From Bacillota bacterium (GTDB lineage Bacteria; Bacillota; Bacilli; Alicyclobacillales; SLC66): DNA of 64,000 bases. The translations under genes and the position numbers were made by a program. The stretch lies in assembly GCA_021821085.1 (NCBI GenBank), contig JAKACV010000002.1, positions 1 to 64,000 on the forward strand. Reading direction: 5' to 3'. The notes under the pieces were generated by a model. The model was not told the DNA's origin. It worked only from the letters and a program-made list of their open reading frames with translations, and ran no database searches. This document shows positions 53,294-64,000 of the stretch, one piece after another. Numbering within the stretch: the stretch's first letter is position 1; each line of letters opens with the position of its first letter.

Positions 53294-54466
53294 ATGCGAA
53301 GCGTGATTGTTTCAGCTGCGAGGACGCCATTTGGTAAGTTTGGCGGCTCACTTGCAGCGATGAAAGCGGTTGATTTAGGTGGCATTGTGATTCAAGAAGC
53401 ACTGACACGGGCGAAGGTTGCGCCTGAGATGGTGGATGAAGTCATTATGGGGATGGTGCTGCAAGGTGGAGCGGGACAGATTCCCTCGCGGCAAGCAGCT
53501 CGTCATGCAGGACTGCCCTGGAACACGCCAACCGAAACGATCAATAAAGTGTGCGCTTCAGGATTGCGAGCCGTTACCATGGCCGACCAATTTATTCGTG
53601 CTGGAGATATTGAAGTTGCAGTAGCGGGAGGCATGGAAAGTATGTCAAATGCCCCGTATGGACTTCCTCGTGCCCGTTTTGGACTGCGTATGGGGGATGC
53701 TTCAGTAATCGATCTCATGCAACATGATGGGCTTCTCTGTGCTTTTCATAATGTACACATGGCCGTTCATGGTTCACATGTAGCAAAAGAGTATGGCATT
53801 ACACGCGAGGCGCAAGATGTGTGGGCGCTTCGGTCACAGCAACGCGCGATACGGGCCATCGAGGATGGGGTATTGCGCGAAGAAATCGTCCCCGTTCGCG
53901 TGATGAACAAGAAAGGCGAAGTAGTTGTCGATACGGATGAAGCACCTCGCCGCGATACGAGTCTTGAGAAATTATCTGCGTTAGCACCTGTATTTGATTC
54001 GGAGGGAAGTGTAACCGCAGGTAATGCCCCCGGTGTAAATGATGGTGCGGGAGCGCTTGTGGTGATGAGTGAGCAACGTGCGAAAGCAGAGCAGCGCGAA
54101 GTTCTCGCGACGATTCTTGGCCATGCAGAAGTGGGAGCCGAAGCACCTTACATTGCCACTACGCCAGGTCTCGCCATTTTGAAACTATTGAAGAAGACTG
54201 GTGTTGCATTGGCTGATATTCGTCTGTTTGAGGTCAATGAAGCGTTTGCGGCGGTAACACTGACGAGTCAGGAAATCGTGAAGTGGGATCCTGAAAAAGT
54301 GAATGTAAACGGCGGGGCAGTTGCTTTTGGCCATCCGATTGGGGCGAGCGGAGCCCGGATTTTAATGACCCTTATATATGAATTGCGGCGCAGAGGCGGT
54401 GGACTTGGCATCGCGGCGATTTGCAGTGGCGCTGCACAGGGGGATGCAATTTTAGTCGAAGTATAA
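53294..54466 (+). CDS. acetyl-CoA C-acetyltransferase
   Basis: A 390-residue thiolase. The nucleophile Cys is in [11 protein letters not shown], with the His in [20 protein letters not shown] and the second Cys in [12 protein letters not shown]. It cleaves acetoacetyl-CoA to two acetyl-CoA or works in reverse. It is the first gene of an operon with hbd and two acyl-CoA dehydrogenases. In the lysine pathway it could take up the acetoacetate arm after CoA transfer. Confidence 0.93.
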   Translation: MRSVIVSAARTPFGKFGGSLAAMKAVDLGGIVIQEALTRAKVAPEMVDEVIMGMVLQGGAGQIPSRQAARHAGLPWNTPTETINKVCASGLRAVTMADQFIRAGDIEVAVAGGMESMSNAPYGLPRARFGLRMGDASVIDLMQHDGLLCAFHNVHMAVHGSHVAKEYGITREAQDVWALRSQQRAIRAIEDGVLREEIVPVRVMNKKGEVVVDTDEAPRRDTSLEKLSALAPVFDSEGSVTAGNAPGVNDGAGALVVMSEQRAKAEQREVLATILGHAEVGAEAPYIATTPGLAILKLLKKTGVALADIRLFEVNEAFAAVTLTSQEIVKWDPEKVNVNGGAVAFGHPIGASGARILMTLIYELRRRGGGLGIAAICSGAAQGDAILVEV

Positions 54467-54484
54467 AATGAAGAGGTGCAGATC

Positions 54485-55342
54485 ATGGGAAGTTATCAGC
54501 GTGTAATGGTCATTGGCGCAGGGCAAATGGGGAGTGGAATTGTTCAGGTTGCTGCACAAGCTGGCTGCAATGTCGTCATGCAAGATATAAAAGAAGAATA
54601 CACAGAGCGGGGAAAACGCACCATTGCAACGAGTTTGTCCCGCTTTGTAAAAAAAGGACAATTGTCGGAGGCAGAATCAACTGCCATTCTGGGGAGAATC
54701 ACGACAACCACCGACATAGGTCAAGCAGAGACGGCGCAGATCGTGATCGAAGCTGCGACTGAGCAAATGGCCGTGAAAAAAGAAATCTTTAAAAAACTTG
54801 ATGACATTGCAGCACAAGATACGTTGCTTGCGACCAATACCTCGTCCTTGTCTGTGACAGAATTGGCAGCTGTTACAAAGCGGCCAGAGCAAGTGATCGG
54901 CATGCATTTTATGAACCCAGTTCCACTGATGAAGCTCGTTGAGGTCATTCGTGGTCTGCAAACATCTAACGAGACGTTTGCGGCCATTATGAGTTTTGCT
55001 GCAGAACTGGGCAAGACGGCAGTGGCGGTGGAGGATTTTCCAGGGTTTATTTCAAATCGCATTTTAATGCCGATGATTAATGAGGCCGTCTATTGTCTTT
55101 ACGAGGGCGTCGCAGAAGCAAAGGCGATTGATGAGATTATGAAACTAGGAATGAATCATCCCATGGGTCCGTTGCAATTAGCCGATTATATAGGACTAGA
55201 TACCTGCTTGTACATTATGGAAGTTTTATATGATGGATTTGGCGATTCGAAATACCGCCCGTGTCCTTTGCTACGCAAGTATGTAGCGGCTGGCTGGCTT
55301 GGCAAAAAGACTGGACGCGGGTTTTATGTGTATGAATCATAG
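54485..55342 (+). CDS. 3-hydroxybutyryl-CoA dehydrogenase
   Basis: A 285-residue enzyme. [19 protein letters not shown] is the NAD-binding motif. [17 protein letters not shown] carries the catalytic His, and the Asn and Ser follow in the linker. It oxidises 3-hydroxybutyryl-CoA to acetoacetyl-CoA. ATG 54485 is used, because GAGGTG lies just upstream. Neither fusion nor frame damage is visible. Confidence 0.93.
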   Translation: MGSYQRVMVIGAGQMGSGIVQVAAQAGCNVVMQDIKEEYTERGKRTIATSLSRFVKKGQLSEAESTAILGRITTTTDIGQAETAQIVIEAATEQMAVKKEIFKKLDDIAAQDTLLATNTSSLSVTELAAVTKRPEQVIGMHFMNPVPLMKLVEVIRGLQTSNETFAAIMSFAAELGKTAVAVEDFPGFISNRILMPMINEAVYCLYEGVAEAKAIDEIMKLGMNHPMGPLQLADYIGLDTCLYIMEVLYDGFGDSKYRPCPLLRKYVAAGWLGKKTGRGFYVYES

Positions 55343-55377
55343 AATCGAGTGTGATCCGTGAAAGAGGAGGCATACAC

Positions 55378-56520
55378 GTGGAATTGGGGCTGAGCTCAGA
55401 ACAGCAGGCTATGCGCAAACTCGTTCGCGATTTTGCTTCGCGAGTGATTATACCAAGGGCCCAGTATATCGATGAAACGGACGCATTTCCTCGTGCGATT
55501 GTCAGGCAGATGGGGGAGCTTGGGCTACTTGGACTGCCGATTCCAGAAGAGTATGGTGGTGTTGGGGCAGATTATGTTTCCTACATGCTTGCAATTGAAG
55601 AGATTAGTTATGCGAGCGCCGCGCTCGGTGTTATTTTAGCTGTGCATACTTCGGTTGGAACTCTGCCTATTTATCATTTTGGGACAGAACAGCAACGAGA
55701 GTACTATGTTCCAAAACTAGCTGGCGGCGAGTGGCTAGGCGCATTTGCATTGACTGAGCCAAATGCTGGGTCTGATGCGCAAAGTATTCGAACGCGCGCA
55801 GTACGCGATGGCGATCAGTATCGATTGACAGGCAACAAAGTATTTATTACAAATGGCGGAGAAGCGGATGTGTATACCGTTTTTGCCGTAACCGATTCGG
55901 AACGGGGCGCACATGGGATGTCTGCATTTATCGTGCCAAGTGACACACCGGGCTTTCGTGTTGGGAAAAAAGAACGCAAGATGGGGTTAAATGGATCATC
56001 TACGGCTGAGCTTATTTTAGATGATGCGATTGTGCCTGCCGCCAATCGCTTAGGAGCTGAAGGTGAGGGGTTTAAAATTGCGATGTCGCAGTTGGATGGT
56101 GGGCGGATTGGCATAGCGGCTCAAGCGCTCGGAATTGCTCGTGCAGCATTTGATGCGGGAAAAGGGTATGTGGCAGAACGGCGACAATTCGGAAGACCTC
56201 TCGCTGACTTTCAATCGATTCAAATTACGCTGGCAGATCTTGCGATGAAAATTGAGGCAGCCAAATTGCTTACATATCGGGCTGCCACATTGCGTGCGGA
56301 CAATCTAGCCTGTACGATGGAAGCATCGATGGCGAAACTCTTTTCGACGGATGCAGCGATGTATGTGACAACAGAGGCTGTACAGCTGTTTGGCGGCTAT
56401 GGGTATACGAAAGATTATCATGTTGAACGATATATGCGCGATGCGAAAGTCACGCAAATTTACGAGGGTACGAATCAAATTCAACGAATTGTAATTGCGA
56501 AAAGTTTGGCAAACAGGTAG
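55378..56520 (+). CDS. acyl-CoA dehydrogenase, short-chain type
   Basis: A 380-residue FAD enzyme. LTEPNAGSDAQSI and the catalytic-base region near the C terminus (YEGTNQIQRI) fit butyryl-CoA dehydrogenase-type proteins. GTG 55378 follows AGAGGAGG. It probably oxidises or reduces C4 acyl-CoA, with electrons going to ETF and the FadF-like protein. The paralogue at 56545 is about half identical by eye. Confidence 0.92.
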   Translation: MELGLSSEQQAMRKLVRDFASRVIIPRAQYIDETDAFPRAIVRQMGELGLLGLPIPEEYGGVGADYVSYMLAIEEISYASAALGVILAVHTSVGTLPIYHFGTEQQREYYVPKLAGGEWLGAFALTEPNAGSDAQSIRTRAVRDGDQYRLTGNKVFITNGGEADVYTVFAVTDSERGAHGMSAFIVPSDTPGFRVGKKERKMGLNGSSTAELILDDAIVPAANRLGAEGEGFKIAMSQLDGGRIGIAAQALGIARAAFDAGKGYVAERRQFGRPLADFQSIQITLADLAMKIEAAKLLTYRAATLRADNLACTMEASMAKLFSTDAAMYVTTEAVQLFGGYGYTKDYHVERYMRDAKVTQIYEGTNQIQRIVIAKSLANR

Positions 56521-56544
56521 TAGAGTGAGGAGCGAAGATAGCGA

Positions 56545-57687
56545 ATGGATTTCAAATTGACAGAGGATCAAGAGGCATTACGTAAACTTGTTCGTGAATT
56601 TGCTTTGCGAGAAGTGGCGCCAAGTGCTGCGCAGCGAGATGAAGAGGAAGTCTTTGATCGTACGATTTTTGAAAAAATGGCGAAAATCGGGCTTGCGGGT
56701 ATCCCTTGGCCAGAGGAGTATGGGGGAGCGGGACTTGATTTTGTAAGCTATGTCATTGCAGTGGAAGAGTTGTCACGCGTTTGTGCTTCGACGGGTGTGA
56801 CCCTTTCCGCGCATCTTTCTTTGGCCTCGTGGCCTATCTACAAATTTGGCTCTGAGGAACAAAAGCAAAAATATTTGCGGGCTCTGGCGCTTGGAGAAAA
56901 GCTTGGAGCGTATGGATTAACAGAGCCAAGTGCCGGAACGGATGCGGCGAGTTTACGAACGACCGCGGTGCGCGACGGAGATCATTTTGTGTTAAATGGC
57001 ACAAAGATGTTTACTACAAATGGTGGTGAAGCTGATATATACGTCGTGTTCGCCACAACGGATATGAGCAAGAAAGCGAAAGGCGTCACAGCATTTATTG
57101 TAGAAAAAGGAATGCCTGGCTTTACATTTGGCAAGAAAGAAAAGAAGATGGGTATTCGGTCGTCTCCGACGCTTGAGTTGATCTTTGATCAGTGCAGAGT
57201 GCCTGCAGAGAATGTTCTGGGCGAAGAAGGACAGGGATTTAAAATTGCGATGATGACGCTCGATGGTGGGCGCAACGGCATCGCCGCGCAAGCACTTGGT
57301 ATTGCTCAAGGTGCGCTTGATGCAGCCATTAGTTATGCAAAAGGGCGCACCCAGTTTAATCGCCCGATCACAGATTTCCAAGCGATTCAATTCAAATTGG
57401 CCGATATGGCAACCCATATTGAAGCGGCGAGATTATTGACGTATCAAGCTGCATGGCTTGAGGATCACAAGTTACCTTATGGGAAGGCGTCGGCGATGGC
57501 AAAAGTCTTTGCTTCGGATGCAGCGATGCATGTGACCACAGAGGCGGTTCAAATTCATGGCGGGTACGGTTTTACGCGCGAATATGCAGTAGAGCGTTTT
57601 ATGCGTGACGCGAAAATCACACAAATTTATGAAGGCACAAATGAAGTACAGCGCATTGTGATCGCTGGGTACGTTTTAAAAGAGTAG
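56545..57687 (+). CDS. acyl-CoA dehydrogenase, short-chain type (second copy)
   Basis: A 380-residue paralogue of the preceding gene. It carries [30 protein letters not shown] and the C-terminal [15 protein letters not shown] with its Glu position. Tandem acyl-CoA dehydrogenases with slightly different substrates are common in Bacilli (mmgC/acdA). The spacing of 24 bp suggests a single transcript with the first copy. Confidence 0.92.
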   Translation: MDFKLTEDQEALRKLVREFALREVAPSAAQRDEEEVFDRTIFEKMAKIGLAGIPWPEEYGGAGLDFVSYVIAVEELSRVCASTGVTLSAHLSLASWPIYKFGSEEQKQKYLRALALGEKLGAYGLTEPSAGTDAASLRTTAVRDGDHFVLNGTKMFTTNGGEADIYVVFATTDMSKKAKGVTAFIVEKGMPGFTFGKKEKKMGIRSSPTLELIFDQCRVPAENVLGEEGQGFKIAMMTLDGGRNGIAAQALGIAQGALDAAISYAKGRTQFNRPITDFQAIQFKLADMATHIEAARLLTYQAAWLEDHKLPYGKASAMAKVFASDAAMHVTTEAVQIHGGYGFTREYAVERFMRDAKITQIYEGTNEVQRIVIAGYVLKE

Positions 57688-57721
57688 CGTTGTCAACTGA
57701 GAAATGGGGAGATTGACGACA

Positions 57722-58690
57722 GTGGAGCAGTTCGTCAAGGAGATTGCACGGGGGAATTCTCGTGCAATTGCACGCGCGATAACCTATATGGAGGAAGGTT
57801 CACAGCCTTCGCAGGAGTTGCTTGACCGTCTGAACCGCTCGACGCGAGAGGGGCGCCGCGCCCCACATGTCATTGGAATTACAGGGGCGCCCGGCGCAGG
57901 GAAAAGCACGCTTACAGACCAACTGTTGGCTCATTTGCGTAGCCGTGGTCTGCGTCTTGCTGTGATTGCGGTGGATCCAAGCAGTCCATTTACTGGCGGT
58001 GCAGTTCTTGGCGATCGCGTTCGCATGAATCGACATGCCTTGGATCCGGGGATTTTTATACGTAGCATGGGAACGCGCGGAAGTGCCGGAGGACTCTCCC
58101 GCTCTGTGCGGGATGCATTGCAGGTGTTGTATCATGCGCCCTTTGATGTGATTTTGCTTGAGACAGTTGGGGTAGGTCAATCAGAGTTAGATATTATGTA
58201 TGTAGCAGACACCGTCACTGTGGTGTTGACTCCTGTCGCAGGAGATCAGGTTCAAGCGGCTAAAGCTGGCTTGATGGAGATTGCGGATGTGTTTCTTGTA
58301 AACAAGGCAGATTTGTCAGGAGCAGAACGGACAGCGAAGGATGTTCGCGATATGTTGCATGTTACGGAACGGGAAGACAGTTGGCACCCACCTGTTTTGC
58401 TCTCTTCGGCCGCGAAAAATGATGGGATCGAACAGTGGTGGAGTGCGTGTAAAGACCATTTTGTCTACTTACTTGAGGGAGATCGACTCACGAGGCGCAG
58501 AGGCCGAGCGCGCGTTCAGGCGATGCGAGAATTGTTACAGCAAGGACTCTGGCGCGAAATGGAACGGAAACTTCAGGAGGATGAAAATTATTCACATCTG
58601 CAAGAGCTTGTGGCAAATGGCGACTGGTTACCACAGGCGGCTGTTGAGCAGATCCTCGCGAATATTTTCAAAAGTACATTGCGGGCATAG
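57722..58690 (+). CDS. meaB: MeaB/ArgK-type GTPase, B12-mutase chaperone
   Basis: A 322-residue P-loop GTPase. ITGAPGAGKSTLTDQLL is the Walker A motif. The switch and Mg-binding region are in VIAVDPSSPFTGGAVLGDRVRM, and VNKADL is the base-recognition motif. MeaB protects methylmalonyl-CoA mutase and related B12 enzymes. No such mutase gene occurs in the window; the only B12 enzyme here is KamDE, which has its own reactivase. GTG 57722 is chosen because GGGGAG lies ten bases upstream. Last gene of the operon. Confidence 0.9.
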   Translation: MEQFVKEIARGNSRAIARAITYMEEGSQPSQELLDRLNRSTREGRRAPHVIGITGAPGAGKSTLTDQLLAHLRSRGLRLAVIAVDPSSPFTGGAVLGDRVRMNRHALDPGIFIRSMGTRGSAGGLSRSVRDALQVLYHAPFDVILLETVGVGQSELDIMYVADTVTVVLTPVAGDQVQAAKAGLMEIADVFLVNKADLSGAERTAKDVRDMLHVTEREDSWHPPVLLSSAAKNDGIEQWWSACKDHFVYLLEGDRLTRRRGRARVQAMRELLQQGLWREMERKLQEDENYSHLQELVANGDWLPQAAVEQILANIFKSTLRA

Positions 58691-58742
58691 AGTAAGTATG
58701 ATTTAATGACCAAGAGATGATGGATGGTTAGGAGTGTGCGAC

Positions 58743-59258
58743 GTGACTATTCAAGCAAAGTTGGCCGATCATTCGGCAGAACAATTGCGAGAAATGCCAC
58801 TGATCGAGATTGCGTATGAATTGCTCGCGGAACGAAAAGAACCAGTGTATTACCGCGACTTAATGAGCAAAGTGGCAGAGTTGATAGAGCTTACGCAAGC
58901 GGAAATCAATGCGGTGATTGCTCATTTATATACGGATATTAATATCGATGGTCGATTTTTGTGCATTGGAGAGAATGTATGGGGATTAAAAAAATGGTAT
59001 CCTGTTGAACGCAGTACAGAACGTTCGTCGAGTCGACGGTTTGTTCGAAAAGACGTTCATGATGCGGACGATGATGATGATATCGATGTGGAAGAAATTG
59101 AACTAGAAGAAATAGAGTTGGAAGAAGATCCACCGTTTGTGTTGGCAGATGACGAAGATGCCATTGAAGACGAGGAAGAAGTTATTGAAGATGATCTCGA
59201 TTTTCTGGATTCTGAGGAAGAAGTTGCGGATGAAGAAGAGGAACCTGAAGATCTGTAG
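58743..59258 (+). CDS. rpoE: RNA polymerase delta subunit
   Basis: A 171-residue protein. The N-terminal HARE-HTH domain (about 1-90) contains LIEIAYELLAERKEPVYYRDLMSKV. The C-terminal 70 residues are almost entirely acidic and disordered. It displaces RNA and tunes promoter selectivity in low-GC Gram-positives. Start GTG 58743 has AGGAG about ten bases upstream. The rpoE-pyrG order is the conserved Bacilli arrangement. Confidence 0.93.
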   Translation: MTIQAKLADHSAEQLREMPLIEIAYELLAERKEPVYYRDLMSKVAELIELTQAEINAVIAHLYTDINIDGRFLCIGENVWGLKKWYPVERSTERSSSRRFVRKDVHDADDDDDIDVEEIELEEIELEEDPPFVLADDEDAIEDEEEVIEDDLDFLDSEEEVADEEEEPEDL

Positions 59259-59298
59259 CGAAGCTTCTTATAGTAAATTGGACGATATGTGCGTGTAG

Positions 59299-60966
<1,668 letters not shown>

Positions 60967-60989
60967 AAAAGCAGGAACCAATAGAAGAA

Positions 60990-60996
60990 TGTCGAA
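60990..60996 (+). promoter_or_regulatory. Spo0A box upstream of spo0F
   Basis: TGTCGAA matches the 0A box TGNCGAA exactly and lies about 100 bp before the spo0F start, where B. subtilis spo0F is also controlled by Spo0A. A single 7-mer is weak evidence by itself. Confidence 0.45.
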
Positions 60997-61094
60997 TACA
61001 GACAAAATTGACTAGGATTCGCTTGTCAAAAATTCTTGCACATACTCCGCAAAAAATTGTGGCTTTTATGTACGTGGAATATAAGGAGTGACAA

Positions 61095-61502
61095 GTGGTG
61101 AAGAAAATTTTAGTCGTCGATGATCAATTCGGCATTCGACTGTTACTACAAGAGGTTCTCGGACGGGATGGTTATGAAGTTTTCTGCGCTGGAGACGGGA
61201 TGGGGGCGCTTTCCATCCTCGTCAGCGAAAAACCACAACTTGTGTTGCTCGACATGAAAATACCCGGAATGGATGGAATTGAAATTTTAACAAATATTCG
61301 AAAACACGATCCTCATCTGAAAGTTGTCATGATGACAGCTTATGGGGAGCTTGATTTAGTGAAGGAAGCAGCTGCGTTAAATGCCGTCGGACATTTTGCA
61401 AAACCGTTTGACATTGACGAGTTGCGGCAATTTATTGCTCAATTGATCGGGGTGCCAAAAGATGATGGAGGAGTCCAGTCTACAGAAATTCAGTTCAATT
61501 AG
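61095..61502 (+). CDS. spo0F: sporulation phosphorelay receiver Spo0F
   Basis: A 135-residue single-domain response regulator without an output domain. ILVVDDQ opens it, the phospho-acceptor Asp is in [13 protein letters not shown], and MMTAYGE and HFAKPFD complete the site. In Bacilli Spo0F passes phosphate from kinases to Spo0B. It lies between pyrG and fba as in B. subtilis. GTG 61095 and GTG 61098 are both possible starts. kal starts 28 bp downstream and may share its transcript. Confidence 0.9.
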   Translation: MVKKILVVDDQFGIRLLLQEVLGRDGYEVFCAGDGMGALSILVSEKPQLVLLDMKIPGMDGIEILTNIRKHDPHLKVVMMTAYGELDLVKEAAALNAVGHFAKPFDIDELRQFIAQLIGVPKDDGGVQSTEIQFN

Positions 61503-61530
61503 CCAAGCGTTGCATCGGGAGGAATTCGTT

Positions 61531-61911
61531 ATGATTCGCGTGCGAATGGCTTCTGCAGATGCGCATTATGCCGGGCGTCTTGTTGATGGAGCTAAAATGC
61601 TGCAGTTATTTGGGGATGTGGCGACTGAATTGTTAATTCGCCATGATGGAGATGAAGGTCTTTTTGTCGCGTATGAGCAAGTAGAATTTAAGGCGCCCGT
61701 GTATGGCGGTGACTATGTAGAGGCATATGGTCGTATTGTAAGCGCTGGCAATAGTTCGCGTAAGATGGAGTTTTACGCGTTCAAGGTTGTGCGTGCGGAG
61801 ATTGACTCAAAGAATCCTTCTGCGGCAGAAGTGGTAGATCCCCCGGAACTTGTCACTTTTGCAACGGGTACGTGTGTCGTGCCAAAGGATAAACAGCGTA
61901 TACGGAGGTGA
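61531..61911 (+). CDS. kal: 3-aminobutyryl-CoA ammonia-lyase
   Basis: The 126-residue hotdog-fold enzyme of lysine fermentation removes ammonia from 3-aminobutyryl-CoA to give crotonyl-Co[39 protein letters not shown] and [12 protein letters not shown] match Kal as I know it. ATG 61531 with GGGAGGA upstream gives the family length; a longer frame upstream overlaps spo0F. It is followed three bases later by kce, so the two work as a pair, but they are about 18 kb from the kam operon. Confidence 0.85.
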   Translation: MIRVRMASADAHYAGRLVDGAKMLQLFGDVATELLIRHDGDEGLFVAYEQVEFKAPVYGGDYVEAYGRIVSAGNSSRKMEFYAFKVVRAEIDSKNPSAAEVVDPPELVTFATGTCVVPKDKQRIRR

Positions 61912-61914
61912 ATT

Positions 61915-62739
61915 ATGATGCAAAAGCTAGTCATTACCGCTGCGGTTAACGGCGCAGAAGTGACGCGTGAGCAAACACCGTATGTACCGATTACGCCAAA
62001 GGAAATTGCAGCCGCAGCGATTGAGGCCGCCGCCGCCGGTGCTTCGATTATACATGTGCACGCACGGCAAGATGATGGTACAGCTACGCAGAATAAAGAG
62101 GTCTATCGGGAGATCATCGAGCGAATTCGTGAAAATAGTAATGTCATTGTTCAAGTATCTACAGGTGGTTCGGTGGGGATGACTGCACAAGAGCGCACGG
62201 AGGTCATTTCGTTAGCTCCAGAAATGGCTACCTTGTCAACGGGGACAGTTAACTTTGGTGCAGGTGTTTTCTACAACTCACTCGAGATGATCTGTGATTT
62301 TGCCATTCGGATGAAACAGTATCAAGTGAGACCAGAAATCGAGGTGTTTGACGTCGGGATGATCGCAAATGCGGTGGATCTCGTTAACAGAGGACTACTT
62401 GCTTCGCCAATGCATTTTGACTTAGTATTAGGCGTTCCTGGAGCGATTCCAGCTGAAATCAGCCATTTAATGCACATGGTTGCCTCTCTGCCCTGCGGCA
62501 GTACATGGACTGCCGCAGGGATCGGCAGGTCGCAGTTGCCGATTGCAACAGCCGCCATACTTCTTGGAGGTCATGTTCGCGTTGGACTTGAAGATAATAT
62601 CTATTATAGTAAAGGCCGATTAGCGGTGTCCAATGCGGAACTTGTGGAGCGCGTTGTCAGATTGACCAAGGAAATTGGGCGGGATATTGCAACGCCTGAT
62701 GAGGCACGGCGTATAGTTTCGATTTCACCGTGCACGTGA
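61915..62739 (+). CDS. kce: 3-keto-5-aminohexanoate cleavage enzyme
   Basis: A 274-residue BKACE-family (DUF849) zinc enzyme. It carries the family start KLVITAAVNGAEVTREQTP, the zinc-binding HVHARQDDG, and STGTVNFG. It cleaves 3-keto-5-aminohexanoate with acetyl-CoA into acetoacetate and 3-aminobutyryl-CoA, linking Kdd to Kal. CGGAGGTG precedes the ATG. BKACE members also act on other beta-keto acids, but the kal neighbour supports this role. Confidence 0.9.
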   Translation: MMQKLVITAAVNGAEVTREQTPYVPITPKEIAAAAIEAAAAGASIIHVHARQDDGTATQNKEVYREIIERIRENSNVIVQVSTGGSVGMTAQERTEVISLAPEMATLSTGTVNFGAGVFYNSLEMICDFAIRMKQYQVRPEIEVFDVGMIANAVDLVNRGLLASPMHFDLVLGVPGAIPAEISHLMHMVASLPCGSTWTAAGIGRSQLPIATAAILLGGHVRVGLEDNIYYSKGRLAVSNAELVERVVRLTKEIGRDIATPDEARRIVSISPCT

Positions 62740-62806
62740 TATGATGTGAATGGAATTACATAATATACGTGCTGTGCAAAACGACTACAGGATGGGGGAG
62801 ATTTAT

Positions 62807-63661
62807 TTGCCTTTTGGTTCATTTAAAGCAGCGTTAGAAGATGGAGTAAAGCATGGGTATGCGGTAGGGCAGTTCAATATCAATAACCTAGAGTGGACGC
62901 AAGCGATTGTTGAGGTGGCGAACGAAGAAAATTCGCCTGTAATTCTCGGCGCTTCCGAAGGGGCTATTAAATATATGGGAATTGAGTATGTAGGCGCCAT
63001 TGCTAAAGCGGCAGCCGACATGTCAAAGGTTCCCATTATCCTTCATCTTGATCATGGAAGCAATTATGAAATGATTTTGAAATGCATCCGCTACGGGTTT
63101 ACTTCGGTTATGATTGATGGGTCACATCATCCGTTGGAGGACAATATCGCGTTGACTAGAAAAGTGGTAGAAGCCTGTCATCCGCTTGGCATTCACGTTG
63201 AAGGGGAGCTTGGCCGCATCGGTGGCGTTGAAGACGATTTGACAGTGGATGTAAGAGAGGCTACGCTCGTACGGCCGGATGAGGCAGAGCGCTTTGTGCA
63301 AGAAACGGGAGTAGATGCGTTTGCGCCGGCGATTGGGTCACAACATGGACACTATAAAGGCAAGCCCAATCTTGCGTTTGATCGCTTAGAGCAAGTGCAT
63401 GGCTTGACGGGCATTCCGCTTGTTTTGCATGGTGGGACCGGTATTCCCGATGAAGATATCCGTCATGCCATTCGTCTAGGGGTTTCTAAGATCAACGTGA
63501 ATACAGAAAATCAGTCTGTATTTACGGATACTGTTCGAGAAATTTTTGATCGGGACAAGGAAGTTTTTGACCCGCGGAAGTATCTCGGACCTGCTCGCTC
63601 TGCGATTAAGGATGCTGTGCGTGCGAAAATTCGCCTATTTGGCAGTGCGGGTCGCGGCTAA
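62807..63661 (+). CDS. fbaA: class II fructose-bisphosphate aldolase
   Basis: A 284-residue zinc aldolase. The metal ligands lie in LHLDHGSNYEM, the Glu in HVEGELGRIGG and the later His in VLHGGTGIPDEDIR. TTG 62807 with GGGGGAG upstream is chosen because the family starts MPxxS there; longer starts add unrelated residues. It converts fructose 1,6-bisphosphate in glycolysis and gluconeogenesis. The Bacilli order spo0F-fbaA is broken here by kal-kce. Confidence 0.9.
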   Translation: MPFGSFKAALEDGVKHGYAVGQFNINNLEWTQAIVEVANEENSPVILGASEGAIKYMGIEYVGAIAKAAADMSKVPIILHLDHGSNYEMILKCIRYGFTSVMIDGSHHPLEDNIALTRKVVEACHPLGIHVEGELGRIGGVEDDLTVDVREATLVRPDEAERFVQETGVDAFAPAIGSQHGHYKGKPNLAFDRLEQVHGLTGIPLVLHGGTGIPDEDIRHAIRLGVSKINVNTENQSVFTDTVREIFDRDKEVFDPRKYLGPARSAIKDAVRAKIRLFGSAGRG

Positions 63662-63726
63662 CGTTTAGGAGATGTGCATCCTCATGGGATAGATGAGCGC
63701 CGAATGAAGGGAGTGGAGGAGAAACA

Positions 63727-64000
63727 GTGCGGTTTTACTTAGAGACTGCGCATTTTTCTGAGGCACAACGGGCTACGGCGCTCGGATTTCTAGCGGGTGT
63801 ATACGTGCCGCGAAGGATTGTGCAAGCAACCGGAAGAGATTATCTTTCTCTAGTGAGTGAAATCTCGGGGTTGTCGTTGCCGTGGTTAGGTGTCGAGGTC
63901 GAGGCGCTCGATTCAGTAGGCATAGAACTTGAAATAGCTAGTTTGCACGATGTCGCGAAAGATTCCTCTTGTCATACCTTTGCACCGCTTACCCTACAGA
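63727..64000 (+). CDS. transaldolase-like protein, N-terminal part; catalytic residues replaced
   Basis: Only 91 codons lie in the window and the gene continues to the right. The start RFYLETAHFSEAQRATALGFLAG follows the transaldolase (TalC/Fsa) start, and it occupies the position of tal next to fbaA in Bacilli. However, the catalytic Asp (FIDTA) is Glu here, the TTNPS loop reads YVPRR, and the Schiff-base Lys in KIPMT is Phe (HTFAPLT). It is therefore probably not an active transaldolase. GTG start, with GGAGGAG upstream. Confidence 0.65.
   Translation, partial: MRFYLETAHFSEAQRATALGFLAGVYVPRRIVQATGRDYLSLVSEISGLSLPWLGVEVEALDSVGIELEIASLHDVAKDSSCHTFAPLTLQ

Overview
The window is chromosomal DNA of a Gram-positive, probably endospore-forming and respiring Firmicute. 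Evidence for this: the walR-walK-walH-walI-walJ-htrA-rlmH block, the rpoE(delta)-pyrG-spo0F-fba order, a formate dehydrogenase/DUF1641 pair like B. subtilis yrhE-yrhD, and a FadF-type quinone-linked Fe-S oxidoreductase. Gene order and protein character recall the Alicyclobacillaceae group. That placement is an inference, because no rRNA or marker search was possible.

Region 1 (1-4.2 kb) is a graveyard of mobile DNA. It holds the terminus of an unknown transposon, a DDE transposase cut off at its 3' end by that transposon, a DUF6431-like partner gene, an eroded IS4-like transposase, a small secreted protein, and three copies of a 16-bp repeat.

Region 2 (4.2-14.1 kb) looks like an integrated rolling-circle element. 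It encodes one 984-aa protein that joins an HUH replication endonuclease to a superfamily 1 helicase. It also encodes a sigma-like factor, a possible ssDNA-binding protein, several small proteins, a membrane-anchored FtsK/TcpA-like translocase, two zinc-ribbon proteins and an excisionase-like protein. A 283-nt nested stem structure (73 paired positions counted by eye) lies downstream of the translocase. The element ends in the 3' half of a tRNA-Val gene, directly before an intact tRNA-Asp. A nearly identical promoter-like motif precedes three of its genes. The layout parallels the actinomycete integrative elements (Rep, FtsK-type Tra, Xis, tRNA target) but sits in a Firmicute.

Region 3 (14.1-34.3 kb) is mostly core chromosome: tRNA-Asp, the wal operon, HtrA, RlmH, an M32 carboxypeptidase, an SGNH hydrolase, an aminotransferase, a class A PBP, spermidine synthase, agmatinase, a YwiB-like protein, an EcsC-like protein and an HD hydrolase. 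It is interrupted by a 154-bp MITE.

Region 4 (34.3-46 kb) is a lysine-degradation locus. A PAS/AAA+ sigma-54 activator precedes a textbook -24/-12 promoter and kdd-kamA-kamB-kamC-kamD-kamE. Next comes a glutaredoxin-like gene with an in-frame TGA exactly where the first active-site Cys belongs, plus a bacterial SECIS-like hairpin, so it is a candidate new selenoprotein. Then follows the FadF-like oxidoreductase. The two remaining dedicated steps, kal and kce, lie about 18 kb away between spo0F and fba.

Region 5 (46-53.2 kb) holds the formate dehydrogenase genes. They are separated from fdhD by a 1.15-kb transposase-less element with inverted repeats and a 5-bp target duplication, which carries a lipoprotein gene and a second MITE copy, and by an IS607-type remnant.

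Region 6 (53.2-64 kb) carries a thiolase/3-hydroxybutyryl-CoA dehydrogenase/two acyl-CoA dehydrogenases/MeaB operon, then rpoE, pyrG, spo0F, kal, kce, fba and the start of a transaldolase-like gene whose catalytic residues appear to be replaced. Together regions 4 and 6 could take lysine to acetyl-CoA with electrons passed to quinone. No enoyl-CoA hydratase is present in the window.
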